Positions 17,734 to 27,200 of a DNA stretch of 64,000 bases are shown here, piece by piece (position 1 is the stretch's first letter; every line of letters begins with the position of its first letter). The DNA is from Sva-07 sp963707515. GTDB lineage: Bacteria > Actinomycetota > Acidimicrobiia > Acidimicrobiales > Ilumatobacteraceae. The DNA lies in the NCBI GenBank assembly GCA_963707515.1, contig CAVPQI010000001.1:1240001-1304000 (forward strand), given 5' to 3'. The notes below the pieces were generated by a model. That model was not told the origin of the DNA. It saw only the letters and a program-made list of their open reading frames with translations, and ran no database searches. A program made the translations under genes and the position numbers.

Positions 17734-18950
17734 CCACCGACAGCATCTCCCGCCGCCACTCGACCCGCCGCCGGCTCGCCGCGCTCGGCGCCGCATCGTT
17801 GCTGGTGCTCGCCGCCTGCGGCAGCGACGACGACACCACGTCCAGCGGCGACACCACAGCCAGAGGCGACACCACAGCCAGCGGCGACACCACGGCCAGC
17901 GGCAACAGCAGCGCGGCGTCGGTTCCCACCGCGACGTCGGGGACGGGCAACGGACCGGCGGCGGGGGGCACGTTGACCCTCGTCACCTACGACTCGTTCC
18001 CCGAGGCGGACACGTCGCTCAACGAGGCGCTGGCGGCGTTCACCGCCGAGCACGGCATCGACGTCGAGATCCTCGTCGCCGGCGACACCGGCACCATGCT
18101 CGCCAAGGCGGCGCTCACCGCCGGCAACCCGGAGGGTGACGTGATGTGGGGCATCGACAACACCAACCTCTCGCGCGCCCTCGCCGAGGAGATCTTCGAG
18201 CCGTACGTCGCCGCACCGATCGCCGACGGCTCCGTCGTCGTCGACGAGGCCTTCACCGCGCTCGTGCCGGGTGGCGAGGCGACCCCGGTCGACTACGGCG
18301 ACGTGTGCGTCAACTACGACATCGGCTGGTTCGAGGAGCAGGGCCTCACGCCGCCCGCGACGCTCGACGACCTCACCGACCCGGCATACGCCGACCTGCT
18401 CGTCGTCCAGAATCCGGCGACGTCGTCGCCGGGGCTGGCGTTCCTGCTGGCGACGATCGACGAATACGGCGAGGACGGCTGGCAGGACTACTGGCGGGCG
18501 CTCACCGACAACGGCGTCGAGGTCGCCGACGGCTGGACGCAGGCGTACTACGAGCAGTTCAGTTGGTCCGGCGGGACGTTCCCGCTGGTCGTCAGCTACG
18601 GATCGAGCCCACCGTCGGAGGTCATCTTCGCCGACCCACCGCGCGATGACGCGCCGACCGGCGTCGTCGAGGCGACGTGCTTCCGGCAGGTCGAGTTCGC
18701 CGGCATCCTGCGCGGCACCGACGACCTCGAGGGCGCGCAGGCGCTGGTCGACTTCCTCGTCGGCGAGACGTTCCAGCAGGAGTTGCCGCTCAACCTGTTC
18801 GTCTACCCGGTCGACGAAGCCGTCGCCCTACCCGCCGAGTTCGTCGAGTTCGCCGTCGTGCCGGACGACCCGCGCTCGCTCGACCCCGACCTGATCGAGG
18901 AGCACCGTACGACGTGGATCGACGAGTGGACGACGCTGGTGCTCGGCTGA
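17730..18950 (+). CDS. thiB: thiamine ABC transporter substrate-binding lipoprotein
   Basis: 406 aa. Lipoprotein signal with lipobox LVLAAC (Cys30), then a low-complexity linker of GDTTASGDTTASG repeats. The binding domain (GGTLTLVTYDSFPEADTSLNEALAAFTAEHGIDVEILVAGDTGTMLAKAAL) is typical of ThiB-type proteins, which bind thiamine, TMP and TPP between aromatic residues; WGIDNTNLSRAL and the YGDVCVNYD segment are also characteristic. ATG at 17730 overlaps the thiN stop (ATGA). It is the second gene of the TPP-controlled operon and feeds ThiP-ThiQ. Confidence 0.92.
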   Translation: MTTDSISRRHSTRRRLAALGAASLLVLAACGSDDDTTSSGDTTARGDTTASGDTTASGNSSAASVPTATSGTGNGPAAGGTLTLVTYDSFPEADTSLNEALAAFTAEHGIDVEILVAGDTGTMLAKAALTAGNPEGDVMWGIDNTNLSRALAEEIFEPYVAAPIADGSVVVDEAFTALVPGGEATPVDYGDVCVNYDIGWFEEQGLTPPATLDDLTDPAYADLLVVQNPATSSPGLAFLLATIDEYGEDGWQDYWRALTDNGVEVADGWTQAYYEQFSWSGGTFPLVVSYGSSPPSEVIFADPPRDDAPTGVVEATCFRQVEFAGILRGTDDLEGAQALVDFLVGETFQQELPLNLFVYPVDEAVALPAEFVEFAVVPDDPRSLDPDLIEEHRTTWIDEWTTLVLG

Positions 18951-18958
18951 GCGGAGGC

Positions 18959-20563
18959 GTGAACCGCCTCGACTGGCGCATCGTCGCAGCGCTCGCCGCC
19001 CTGCCGACCGTCGGCCTCGTCGTGTTCTACGTGTGGCCGTTCGTGACGCTGCTCGCCGAGGCGGCGGGCGGCAGGACGATCGCGGACACGCTCGGCGACC
19101 CCGCGGTGTGGCGGATCATCTGGTTCACGACGTGGCAGGCGATCGTCTCGACGGCGCTCACGCTGCTCATCGGGTTGGCACCGGCCTGGGTCGTCGCCCG
19201 CTTCGACTTCCCGGGCCGCAGCGCCCTCGTCGGTCTGTTGACCGCGCTGTTCATCCTGCCCACGGTCGTCATGGGTGCCGCCTTCCTGGCGCTGCTCCCG
19301 GCCGCCGCCGAGCGGACGGTGTGGGCCGTGCTCGCCGCCCACGTGGCGTTCAACCTCGCTGTCGTCGTGCGCGTCGCCGGCTCGCTGTGGGAGCGCCTGC
19401 CCGTCGACATGGAGGGTGCCGCGGCGACGCTCGGGGCATCGCGCCGGCAGGTGTTCCGCTTCGTCACGCTGCCACTGATCCGGCCGGCACTCGCCGCCGC
19501 CGGCATCGTCGTGTTCCTGTTCACGTTCACGTCCTACGGCGTGATCCGCGTCCTCGGTGCGCCGGGCACGCGCACGATCGAGGTCGAGGTGTGGCGGCGG
19601 GCGACGCAGCTCGGCGACGTCGGTGGTGCGGCGGTGCTGACCGTGCTGCAGCTGGCGATTCTCGCCGTCGCCCTGACGTGGTCGGCGACGTTCCAGCGGC
19701 GCACCAGCCGGGCGCTGGCGATCGGTGCCGCACCGCTGCGCCGGGCACCCCGTGGGCGCACCGAGCGCATCGCCGTGGGCACGGTCGTCGCGGCGACGAT
19801 GGCGGTCGCCGTCACGCCACTGCTGGCGATGGTCGCCCGCTCGTTGTCGACCCCGGAGGGGTGGTCCTGGCGCGCCTGGACCGACCTCGGCCGGCAGGAG
19901 ATCCGGCCCGGCCTGCGGGTGGGTGTCGACCCGTGGCACGCCCTGCGGTTGTCGTTCGAGACGATGCTCTGGGCGACGCTGATCGCCGTGGTGATCGGTG
20001 CCCTCGCCAGCACGGCGATCGTCGCCGCGGGGCGGCACGGGCGGCTGCTCGACGGGGGGCTGATGCTGCCGCTCGGTACGTCGGCGGTCACGATCGGCTT
20101 CGGCATGCTGATCACGTTCGACGTCGCACCTGTCGACTGGCGGGCATCGTGGTGGCTGGTGCCGGTCGGCCACGCGCTGATCGCCGTCCCGTTCGTCGTG
20201 CGGACGTGCGTCGGCGTGCTGCGTGCGGTCGATCCGGCGATGACCGACGCCGCGGCGACGCTCGGTGCGTCACCAGGGCGCGCCTGGTGGGCGACGGTCG
20301 TGCCGTACCTGTGGCGGCCGCTGGCCAGCGGTGCCGCCCTCGCCGCGGCGATCTCGATCGGCGAGTTCGGTGCCACGAGCTTCCTCTCGCGCTCGGGCTC
20401 GGCGACGCTGCCGCTGGCCGTCGAGCAACTGCTCGGGCGGACGGGCACGGTGCTGCAGACGCAGGGCTACGTGCTCGCCGTGATCCTCACGGTGTTCACG
20501 GTCGTCCTCGTCGTCGTGGTCGAGCAGCTCCAGCGGCAGCGACCGACCGGGGTGCGCCGGTGA
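18959..20563 (+). CDS. thiP: thiamine ABC transporter permease
   Basis: 534 aa, about twelve transmembrane helices, a fused two-domain permease as in ThiP. Each half has an EAA-type loop that contacts the ATPase: EGAAATLGASRRQVFRFVTLP in the first half and DAAATLGASPGRAWWATVVP in the second. The GTG start at 18959 is preceded by GCGGAGG and lies 8 bp after the thiB stop. Its own stop overlaps the start of thiQ. It imports thiamine from the ThiB lipoprotein. Confidence 0.92.
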   Translation: MNRLDWRIVAALAALPTVGLVVFYVWPFVTLLAEAAGGRTIADTLGDPAVWRIIWFTTWQAIVSTALTLLIGLAPAWVVARFDFPGRSALVGLLTALFILPTVVMGAAFLALLPAAAERTVWAVLAAHVAFNLAVVVRVAGSLWERLPVDMEGAAATLGASRRQVFRFVTLPLIRPALAAAGIVVFLFTFTSYGVIRVLGAPGTRTIEVEVWRRATQLGDVGGAAVLTVLQLAILAVALTWSATFQRRTSRALAIGAAPLRRAPRGRTERIAVGTVVAATMAVAVTPLLAMVARSLSTPEGWSWRAWTDLGRQEIRPGLRVGVDPWHALRLSFETMLWATLIAVVIGALASTAIVAAGRHGRLLDGGLMLPLGTSAVTIGFGMLITFDVAPVDWRASWWLVPVGHALIAVPFVVRTCVGVLRAVDPAMTDAAATLGASPGRAWWATVVPYLWRPLASGAALAAAISIGEFGATSFLSRSGSATLPLAVEQLLGRTGTVLQTQGYVLAVILTVFTVVLVVVVEQLQRQRPTGVRR

Positions 20564-21231
20564 ACGGCACCGCGGCGCGACTGGCGGTGTCGCTCGACGT
20601 CGACGCCGTCACCGTGCGCTTCGCCGCGACCACCGTGCTCGACCGTGTGTCGCTGCACGTCGACGCCGGTGCGGTCGTCGCCCTCCTCGGTCCGTCCGGG
20701 TCCGGCAAGTCGACGCTGCTGCGGGCGATCGCCGGGCTCGTCCCGATCGACGGCGGCAGCATCGCCGTCGGCGGCCGCGACGTCACCGGGTTGGCGACGC
20801 ACCGCCGCGGTGTCGGCATGGTGTTCCAGGACAACCAGTTGTTCCCGCACCTGACGAGCGCCGACAACGTCGCCTTCGGGGCCAAGATGGCCGGCCGCCC
20901 GGCCGCCGAACGGCGACGGCTCGCCGACGAGTGGTTGACACGGGTCGGCCTCGAGGGGTTCGCCGACCGGGCGGTCACCGAGCTCTCCGGCGGTGAGGCG
21001 AAGCGGGTGGCGCTGGCCCGCACGCTCGCCGCGTCACCCGCCGTGGTGCTGCTCGACGAGCCGTTGACCGGGCTCGACCGTGAGCTCCGCGACCGGCTCG
21101 CCGACGACCTCGCCGACCTGTTGCGGACGTCGGCGACGACGGCGCTGCTCGTCACCCACGACCGCGACGAAGCGACGCGCGTCGCCGATCGCGCCGTCGA
21201 GCTCGCCTCGCTGCGCGCCGGCGCGGGCTGA
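20560..21231 (+). CDS. thiQ: thiamine ABC transporter ATP-binding protein
   Basis: 223 aa, complete ABC ATPase: Walker A GPSGSGKST, Q-loop VFQDNQLFPHL, signature LSGGEAKR, Walker B VVLLDEP, H-loop LLVTHD. The signature has GGEA rather than GGQQ/GGER, an acceptable variant. GTG start overlaps the thiP stop (GTGA). It energises ThiP for thiamine import and is the last gene of the TPP-regulated operon. Confidence 0.92.
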   Translation: MNGTAARLAVSLDVDAVTVRFAATTVLDRVSLHVDAGAVVALLGPSGSGKSTLLRAIAGLVPIDGGSIAVGGRDVTGLATHRRGVGMVFQDNQLFPHLTSADNVAFGAKMAGRPAAERRRLADEWLTRVGLEGFADRAVTELSGGEAKRVALARTLAASPAVVLLDEPLTGLDRELRDRLADDLADLLRTSATTALLVTHDRDEATRVADRAVELASLRAGAG

Positions 21232-21268
21232 CCTTCCCTTCCGTCGCTCACGCCGCCCACTGCAGGGC

Positions 21269-21550
21269 ATGAGCCCCGATCCACGATCCACCGAACTGCG
21301 GCGACGGGCCGAGCGCCTCCGCCGGCTGGCTGGGCGCATCGAGGCCGCCTCGGTGATGCGGCTCGACCACTTCGCCGGCGATGACACCTGGCGCGGACGA
21401 CGGCCCGATCTCTGCGTGACGACGCTGCAACGCAACCAGCAGCAGCTCCACCAGGCCGCCGAGGATGCCCGCATGCAGGCCTACCGGCTCGTGCTCGAAG
21501 CGGAGGAGCTCGACCGGCTGACCGACCTGCTCGGCGGGATCGCCGGCTGA
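21269..21550 (+). CDS. small helical protein, 93 aa, unknown
   Basis: Starts MSPDPRSTELRRRAERLRRLAGRIE and consists of two long charged helices separated by RLDHFAGDDTWRGRRPDLCVTTLQRNQQQL. The central W-R-G stretch between two helices, and the size, recall WXG100/ESX-type small proteins, but the spacing and lack of a clear WxG leave this open. It starts 37 bp after thiQ and is followed 9 bp later by a 478-aa helical protein, likely its partner. No named family recognised. Confidence 0.6.
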   Translation: MSPDPRSTELRRRAERLRRLAGRIEAASVMRLDHFAGDDTWRGRRPDLCVTTLQRNQQQLHQAAEDARMQAYRLVLEAEELDRLTDLLGGIAG

Positions 21551-21559
21551 GGGAGCGCG

Positions 21560-22996
21560 ATGGAGACGGCCTACGCCCCCGACCGCATCGCAGAGCTGCG
21601 ACGCCGCACGCTGGCCGCCATCGACGAACTGGTCGATCAACGCAGCGATGATCCGCTGGCGTTCGACGTGCTGCGAGCCGTCCGCCTGGCGCGTCAGAAC
21701 CTCGAGGATCAGTGGTTACCGCTGCTCGACCAGATCGCGGCGAGCCTGGCGATGATCACCTGGACGCCAGTGGCGCAGGCGCTGATCGAGTCGGGCGTGC
21801 CAGGCCCGTTGCGCTGGTTGGTGTACCGCGACGCGGCATCGAAGGCACCGCTCGCCCGCGACCTGCTGCGTGCCCTCGTCGAGCGTCCGTTCGGCGACGA
21901 TGTCGGCGATCTCGTCCGCGCCGCCCAGGTGACAGCGGCGATGACCGGGGCGCTCGACGATCCGCAGGCGTGCCTCGACGTGTTGACCGAACCGGGTGCG
22001 CTGATGATGCTCGCCTCGTGGGGGCGTCTGCCCGCCGACGTGGTCGAGTCATTCGTCGTCTCGGGACTGAGCACCGCGATCGCCGGCCGTCCGGATCGTC
22101 TCGCCGAGGGCTACGAGGTGCTGCGCCTCCTGACCGCGTTCACCAACGGCGCGCTCGACGAGGGCGTGACGCCCGGCTTCGCCCGCGGCGTGGCCGTCTC
22201 GCTGGGCACGTTCCTGCCGACGCTGGCACCGGCGATCCGCCATGAGGGCCCGGCACCGGTGCTCGTGGTGGACGAGGCCGCCGGGCTCGACGTCGACGTC
22301 GGCAGCTACGACGATCTCGTCGACCTCGTCGGCGTGCTCTTGCGCGACGAGGATGCGCAGTTCGCACTCGGGGTGAGCCTCGGCACCTACGCCAGGCAGG
22401 TCGTCGTCGAGCTCGGTCCGTCGCTGACCGAGGGACATGCCGTGACCCACATCGCCCGCACTGCCGACCTCGTCGCCGACGCTGCGGCCAACGAACAGGT
22501 CGAGCTCGATGCGGCGGCGGCGGCCGAGTCCGAGCGACGGGGGCAGGTCGGTGCCGCGGTCAGCGACGGGATCGGCCTCGCCCTGGCAGCAGTCGGCGCC
22601 GGCCCGGGCGGGCGCGTCGTCACCGGGCTGACGATCGAAGTCGTCACCGAGCAGCTCGGCACCGTCGAACCCGCCTCGCTCCCCGACCTGGCGATCGCGG
22701 CGGCCACGTACGACCTGATCACCGTGGCCAGCATCACCGTGGTCGCCGACCGTCCAGCCGTCCGTCGACAGCTCGGGCTCGAAGGCATCTCCGCCGCCCG
22801 GTGGCAGGAGGTGCGGGCCCGCGTCGATCGTGTGACGGCGGCACCGACCGCCGCCGACCGGGCCGCCGAGGTCGCCCGCCTCGAACGGTGGATCGACGTC
22901 GAGGTGCCCGCGTTGGCCGCCTATGTCGCCCGCGTCCAAGCGGCGCCGGGCATGGACGAATTGACCGAGCGACGCAGCGCCGTGGGAACCGACTGA
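21560..22996 (+). CDS. large helical protein of unknown function, 478 aa
   Basis: Soluble, alanine-rich, mostly helical, no signal peptide or membrane segment, no Cys apart from one near residue 137. The N-terminus (METAYAPDRIAELRRRTLAAIDELV) again begins with a charged helix. Middle segments such as LTAFTNGALDEGVTPGFARGVAVSLGTFLPTLAPAIRHEG and the C-terminal VTEQLGTVEPASLPDLAIAAATYDLITVAS recall actinobacterial proteins associated with type VII-like secretion (DUF6571-like), but I cannot establish homology by eye. It is paired with the 93-aa helical protein upstream. Confidence 0.6.
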   Translation: METAYAPDRIAELRRRTLAAIDELVDQRSDDPLAFDVLRAVRLARQNLEDQWLPLLDQIAASLAMITWTPVAQALIESGVPGPLRWLVYRDAASKAPLARDLLRALVERPFGDDVGDLVRAAQVTAAMTGALDDPQACLDVLTEPGALMMLASWGRLPADVVESFVVSGLSTAIAGRPDRLAEGYEVLRLLTAFTNGALDEGVTPGFARGVAVSLGTFLPTLAPAIRHEGPAPVLVVDEAAGLDVDVGSYDDLVDLVGVLLRDEDAQFALGVSLGTYARQVVVELGPSLTEGHAVTHIARTADLVADAAANEQVELDAAAAAESERRGQVGAAVSDGIGLALAAVGAGPGGRVVTGLTIEVVTEQLGTVEPASLPDLAIAAATYDLITVASITVVADRPAVRRQLGLEGISAARWQEVRARVDRVTAAPTAADRAAEVARLERWIDVEVPALAAYVARVQAAPGMDELTERRSAVGTD

Positions 22997-23032
22997 CGGT
23001 GATCGGGCGAGGAGCGTGGCAGTCTGTCGGGC

Positions 23033-24061
23033 ATGCAGATTGCGATGATCGGCCTCGGGCGGATGGGGGCGAACATGGTCCGCCGCCTCCACGACGACGG
23101 CCACGAGTGCGTCGTCCACGACGTCGACCCGGCGGCGGTGGCGATGCTGGTCGACGAACTCGGTGTGACCGGATCGACGTCCCTCGACGAGCTGGTGGCC
23201 GCCCTCGACGCACCGCGGGCGGTGTGGATCATGGTCCCGGCCGCCTTCGTCGGCGACACCGTCCAGCGGTTGGCGCCGATGCTCGAACCGGGCGACGCGA
23301 TCATCGACGGTGGCAACTCGTGGTACCGCCACGACGTCGACCGGGCGAAGGTGCTGGCGGAGTCGGGCATCGACTACCTCGACGTCGGCACGAGCGGCGG
23401 GATCTTCGGCCGCGATCGCGGCTACTGCTTGATGATCGGCGGTCCCGACGACGCCGTCGCCCGTCTGTCGCCGGTGTTCCAGACGCTGTCGCCGTCGATC
23501 GGTGACGTGCCGCGCACGATCGGTCGCCAGGACGACCCGCCGGCCCCGGAGGAGAACGGATGGTTGCACTGCGGCCCGAGTGGCGCCGGGCACTTCGTCA
23601 AGATGGTCCACAACGGCATCGAGTACGGGCTCATGGCCGCGTATGCCGAGGGGTTGAACGTGCTGTCGAAGGCGAACATCGGCGCCATCGACCACGACGA
23701 GGACGCCGAGACGGCACCGCTCGACGATGCCGAGTACTACCGCTTCGACCTCGATCTGGCCAAGATCACCGAGGTGTGGCGACGGGGCTCGGTGATCAGC
23801 TCCTGGTTGCTCGACCTCACTGCCAAGGCGTTCCACGACGACCCGCACCTGAGCGCCTACACGGGCATCGTCAGCGACTCCGGCGAGGGCCGCTGGACGC
23901 TGCACGCCGCCATCGACGAGGGCGTGCCCGTGCCGGTGTTGTCGGCAGCGCTGTACGAACGGTTCTCGTCACGCGGACGAGCCGGCGTCGCCAACCAGGT
24001 GTTGTCGGCGATGCGGGCCGGATTCGGTGGCCACGCCGAGCAGATCGACCACACGCGATGA
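23033..24061 (+). CDS. gnd: 6-phosphogluconate dehydrogenase, decarboxylating (GndA-like short form)
   Basis: 342 aa. NADP-binding IAMIGLGRMGANMVRRL at the N-terminus, the GNSWYRHDV and DVGTSGGIFGRDRGYCLMIGG substrate segments, and the catalytic GAGHFVKMVHNGIEYGLM (Lys-His-Asn) are all intact. It is the short bacterial form (~300-340 aa) rather than the 470-aa type. It oxidises 6-phosphogluconate to ribulose-5-phosphate. The stop overlaps the zwf ATG, so the two oxidative pentose-phosphate dehydrogenases are coupled. CAGTCT ends 7 bp before the ATG. Confidence 0.93.
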   Translation: MQIAMIGLGRMGANMVRRLHDDGHECVVHDVDPAAVAMLVDELGVTGSTSLDELVAALDAPRAVWIMVPAAFVGDTVQRLAPMLEPGDAIIDGGNSWYRHDVDRAKVLAESGIDYLDVGTSGGIFGRDRGYCLMIGGPDDAVARLSPVFQTLSPSIGDVPRTIGRQDDPPAPEENGWLHCGPSGAGHFVKMVHNGIEYGLMAAYAEGLNVLSKANIGAIDHDEDAETAPLDDAEYYRFDLDLAKITEVWRRGSVISSWLLDLTAKAFHDDPHLSAYTGIVSDSGEGRWTLHAAIDEGVPVPVLSAALYERFSSRGRAGVANQVLSAMRAGFGGHAEQIDHTR

Positions 24062-25572
24062 CGGAGGAACAGGTGACCGACACACCGGCGGAAGAGCCAC
24101 CGACAAACGAGGAGGAGCCGGACGAGGAGGAGCCGATGTCGGGGCATCTCGACAGTGTGTTGATCAGGTCGACGCAGCCGCCGGCGGATGCGCTGGTGCT
24201 GTTCGGGGCGACCGGCGACCTCGCCGTGCGCAAGCTGTTCCCGGCGCTCTACGCGCTGGCCAAGTCGGGCACGCTGCACGTTCCCGTGATCGGCGTCGCC
24301 CGCAGCGAGTGGACCGATCAGGACTTCCGCGACCACGCCCGCGCCTCGATCCTCGAGCACGTCGACGACCCGGACCCCGCCGCCCTCGAAACGGTGTGCG
24401 CCCGGCTCGATCTCGTGCAGGGCGACTACGCCGACGCCAACACGTGGAACGAGCTGCGCGACGCCCTCGATCGGATCGACTCGCGCACCGCCGTCTTCTA
24501 CATGGCGATCCCGCCCGACATGTTCCCGATGGTGGCGACGAAGCTGGCATCGGTCGGCCTCAACCGTCGCGGTCGCATCGTCGTCGAGAAGCCGTTCGGG
24601 CGCGACCTGCGTTCGGCGATCGAGCTGAACAAGATCCTCCACGAGGTGTTCGCCGAGGACCACATCTTCCGCATCGACCACTACCTCGGCAAGGAGGCCG
24701 TCGAGGACCTGCTCGTGTTCCGCTTCGCCAACACGTTGCTCGAGCCGGTGTGGAACCGCAACTACGTGCGCAGCGTGCAGGTGACGATGTCGGAGACGCT
24801 CGACGTCGAGGGTCGCGGGTCGTTCTACGAAGGGGTCGGGGCGATCCGCGACGTGCTGCAGAACCATTTGCTGCAGGTCGTGTCGCTGCTGGCGATGGAG
24901 CCACCGGCCGGTGCCGATTCCGGGTTCCTCCAGGACGAGAAGGCAAAGGTCATCGCCGCGATGCGACCGATCGACAGGGATGCGCTGGTGCGCGGCCAGT
25001 ACGTCGGGTACCGCGACGAGCCCGGTGTCGATCCGCAGTCGCAGGTCGAGACGTTCGCCGCGCTGCGGTTGGAGATCGATTCGTGGCGCTGGGCAGGCGT
25101 GCCGTGGTACATCCGCGTCGGCAAGGCATTGGCGCAGAGCGCGACGGAGGCGGTGATCGAGCTGCGGCGTCCACCGCGGATGCTGTTCGACGAGAAGGGT
25201 GGGCCGCCGCCCGGGCGCAACCTGATCCGCATGCGGCTGGGCAACAACGACGGTGTGACGTTCGCCCTGCAGGCCAAGACGCCCGGCCCCGATCTCGACA
25301 GTCAGGAGGTCGACGTCAATGTCGACTTCGCCGCCGCCCTCGGTGAACGGCAGAGCGCCTACGAGCGGTTGCTCGGTGACGCCCTGCAGGGCTCGCTGCG
25401 CCGCTTCGCCCGCCAGGACATCGTCGAGGGCACGTGGCGGGTCGTGCAGCCGGCGCTCGACGATCCGGGCGAGATCATCCCGTACTTCCGTGGTTCGTGG
25501 GGTCCCGCCGATGCCGACGACCTGCTCCCCGAGGGCGACCACTGGTTTCCCCCCGCATCCCACGAGGACTGA
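24058..25572 (+). CDS. zwf: glucose-6-phosphate 1-dehydrogenase
   Basis: 504 aa. Coenzyme motif GATGDLAVRK, substrate motif EKPFGRD and active site RIDHYLGKE are intact. The first ~26 residues are a Glu/Pro-rich extension (MTEEQVTDTPAEEPPTNEEE) before MSGHLDSVLIRS; initiation could also occur at that internal Met, but the upstream ATG overlaps the gnd stop and favours the longer form. It produces 6-phosphogluconolactone and NADPH, and together with gnd forms the oxidative pentose-phosphate branch. No 6-phosphogluconolactonase gene is adjacent. Confidence 0.95.
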   Translation: MTEEQVTDTPAEEPPTNEEEPDEEEPMSGHLDSVLIRSTQPPADALVLFGATGDLAVRKLFPALYALAKSGTLHVPVIGVARSEWTDQDFRDHARASILEHVDDPDPAALETVCARLDLVQGDYADANTWNELRDALDRIDSRTAVFYMAIPPDMFPMVATKLASVGLNRRGRIVVEKPFGRDLRSAIELNKILHEVFAEDHIFRIDHYLGKEAVEDLLVFRFANTLLEPVWNRNYVRSVQVTMSETLDVEGRGSFYEGVGAIRDVLQNHLLQVVSLLAMEPPAGADSGFLQDEKAKVIAAMRPIDRDALVRGQYVGYRDEPGVDPQSQVETFAALRLEIDSWRWAGVPWYIRVGKALAQSATEAVIELRRPPRMLFDEKGGPPPGRNLIRMRLGNNDGVTFALQAKTPGPDLDSQEVDVNVDFAAALGERQSAYERLLGDALQGSLRRFARQDIVEGTWRVVQPALDDPGEIIPYFRGSWGPADADDLLPEGDHWFPPASHED

Positions 25573-25607
25573 CCCTCGGCACTCCCCGCGCGTCGATGCG
25601 CCGACGT

Positions 25608-26219
25608 CTACGACTCGACGCCCGCGAGCAGGCCCCACGCGAGGACCGGCACCGCGACGCCCGTCAGCACCAGCGGGTGCGCCGCCCACGGCGCGGCGAC
25701 GGCACCGACGACGCCGGCAGACGAGAGCATCGGGACGACCAACACCCAACCACCGGCGACCGTGATCACCGCTGCGGCGGCGGCGTTCCCGCTCGTCCGC
25801 GCGGCGATCACCACACCGGTGATCGTCGAGGCCCCGAGGGCGCCGAGGCCCATCCACTCGATCCCGGCACCGTGGCCGCTGAACAGCAGCCGCATCGTCA
25901 TCTCGACGGCGATCACCGCGAGACACACGGCGGGCACGGCGAGCACCAGACGCGACGCCGCCCGCCGCCACGCCGCGATCGGAGCGGCACGAACGGTCTC
26001 CCGGGCGCCGTCGATCAGCCCGGCGCACCCCGCCACCACCAGGAGCGCCGCCGCCGCGCCGGCGAGCGGGCCAGGGGCACCGTCGCTGACGAGTCGCCCC
26101 ACCACGATCGCCGGCACGCTGACCCCCGCGGCGACGGCGAGCGGTGACCAGGGCATCGCCCGCGCCGTCAGCTGCAACAACGCCGCGGTGTGGGAGAGCC
26201 TCACCACTTCCAACCTCAC
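25608..26219 (-). CDS. multi-pass membrane protein, probable second ABC membrane subunit
   Basis: 203 aa from a GTG that overlaps the stop of the preceding gene (GTGA at 26216-26219). Five to six hydrophobic helices, e.g. LAVAAGVSVPAIVVGRLV, LAGAAAALLVVAGCAGLI, LVLAVPAVCLAVIAVEMTM and a C-terminal LVLTGVAVPVLAWGLLAGVES. There is no soluble domain. It is the last gene of the sigma factor-ABC operon and lacks a recognisable family motif; the role as an ABC-2-type subunit is inferred from its position. Confidence 0.65.
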   Translation of the reverse strand: MRLEVVRLSHTAALLQLTARAMPWSPLAVAAGVSVPAIVVGRLVSDGAPGPLAGAAAALLVVAGCAGLIDGARETVRAAPIAAWRRAASRLVLAVPAVCLAVIAVEMTMRLLFSGHGAGIEWMGLGALGASTITGVVIAARTSGNAAAAAVITVAGGWVLVVPMLSSAGVVGAVAAPWAAHPLVLTGVAVPVLAWGLLAGVES

Positions 26220-27142
26220 CAGTACGGGCTCACGAACAGCTGGATGGTGACCCCCAGCAACGCCACCAGGGCGGCGATGGTGCGCATCGTCGCGCGCCGG
26301 TCCCGGGCCAGCGCCGCGCCGGCGAGCCCGACGAGGCCGAGGAGGTAGATCGTGTGGCCGGCCTGGGTCGCCACGTGGACGTACTGCCACCCGAGTTGTC
26401 GTTCGTCGTCGTCGTAGTAGACGAACCAGTCCGGCGGTGTGTCCGCCGCGCTGACACCGGCGTCGAGCGCGACGCGCAGCGGCATCGTCTGCACCGGGCT
26501 GACGATCGACAACACCGGACCTTGGGCCACCCACCAGGCCACGACCGTCAGGAACAGCACGAACACGGTCACGACCGATCCGGCGATCCACCGCCGCGAT
26601 CGCCCGACGGCGACGCCGACCGCCCCGACGAGGGCGACCAGCAACGTCGGCTGCGCGAGCTCCAACACTCCGTGACGGGCAGTCGTCGTGCTGCGGATGC
26701 CCTCGCCGAGCGAGTAGCCACCTTCCACGAGCGTGCCGATCCACACGGCGATCGTCGTCACCACCGCCAACACCACAGGCACCACGAGGGCGAGCAGCCT
26801 CGCTGCGGCTCGATCGACGTCGTCGAGCACGGCCGCCGGGGCGAGCATGCCGTCGACACGGTCCCGCCCGCCGGTGCGCACCATGGCGACGAACACGCCG
26901 ATCAACATCGGGCCGAACGAGGCCGGCAACAGCGCCTCGTAGCGCTCACCCGGCCACCGATCGACGCCGCGTTGCGTCTGCCACGCGAAGTAGACGGTCA
27001 GCGCCCAACCGATCCAGAGGCTCGCTCGCCGTAGCAGGATCGACGCCTCGGCCGCCGCGAGGTGACGCAGGGACCACCACCCGACGCGGTCCTCACGATC
27101 CTGACGATCCGCCCGCTCGTCGAGCGTCGCCGACGCCGTCAC
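26216..27142 (-). CDS. ABC-2-like membrane permease subunit
   Basis: 308 aa from GTG at 27142, 58 bp after the ATPase stop; no strong ribosome-binding site is seen, so the start is uncertain. Six hydrophobic helices alternate with charged loops, including SLRHLAAAEASILLRRASLWIGWALTVYFAW at the N-terminus, typical of ABC-2 permeases that begin with a cytoplasmic amphipathic helix. A glycine-rich MLIGVFVAMVRTGGRDRVDGML loop recalls ABC-2 coupling segments. Likely to assemble with the ATPase upstream and the membrane protein downstream. Confidence 0.7.
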   Translation of the reverse strand: MTASATLDERADRQDREDRVGWWSLRHLAAAEASILLRRASLWIGWALTVYFAWQTQRGVDRWPGERYEALLPASFGPMLIGVFVAMVRTGGRDRVDGMLAPAAVLDDVDRAAARLLALVVPVVLAVVTTIAVWIGTLVEGGYSLGEGIRSTTTARHGVLELAQPTLLVALVGAVGVAVGRSRRWIAGSVVTVFVLFLTVVAWWVAQGPVLSIVSPVQTMPLRVALDAGVSAADTPPDWFVYYDDDERQLGWQYVHVATQAGHTIYLLGLVGLAGAALARDRRATMRTIAALVALLGVTIQLFVSPYW

Positions 27143-27200
27143 GTCGCCGCTCGCGGCCGGTGCGTCAGCAGGAGGTAGCCGTCGTCGAGGGTCGGCTCGA

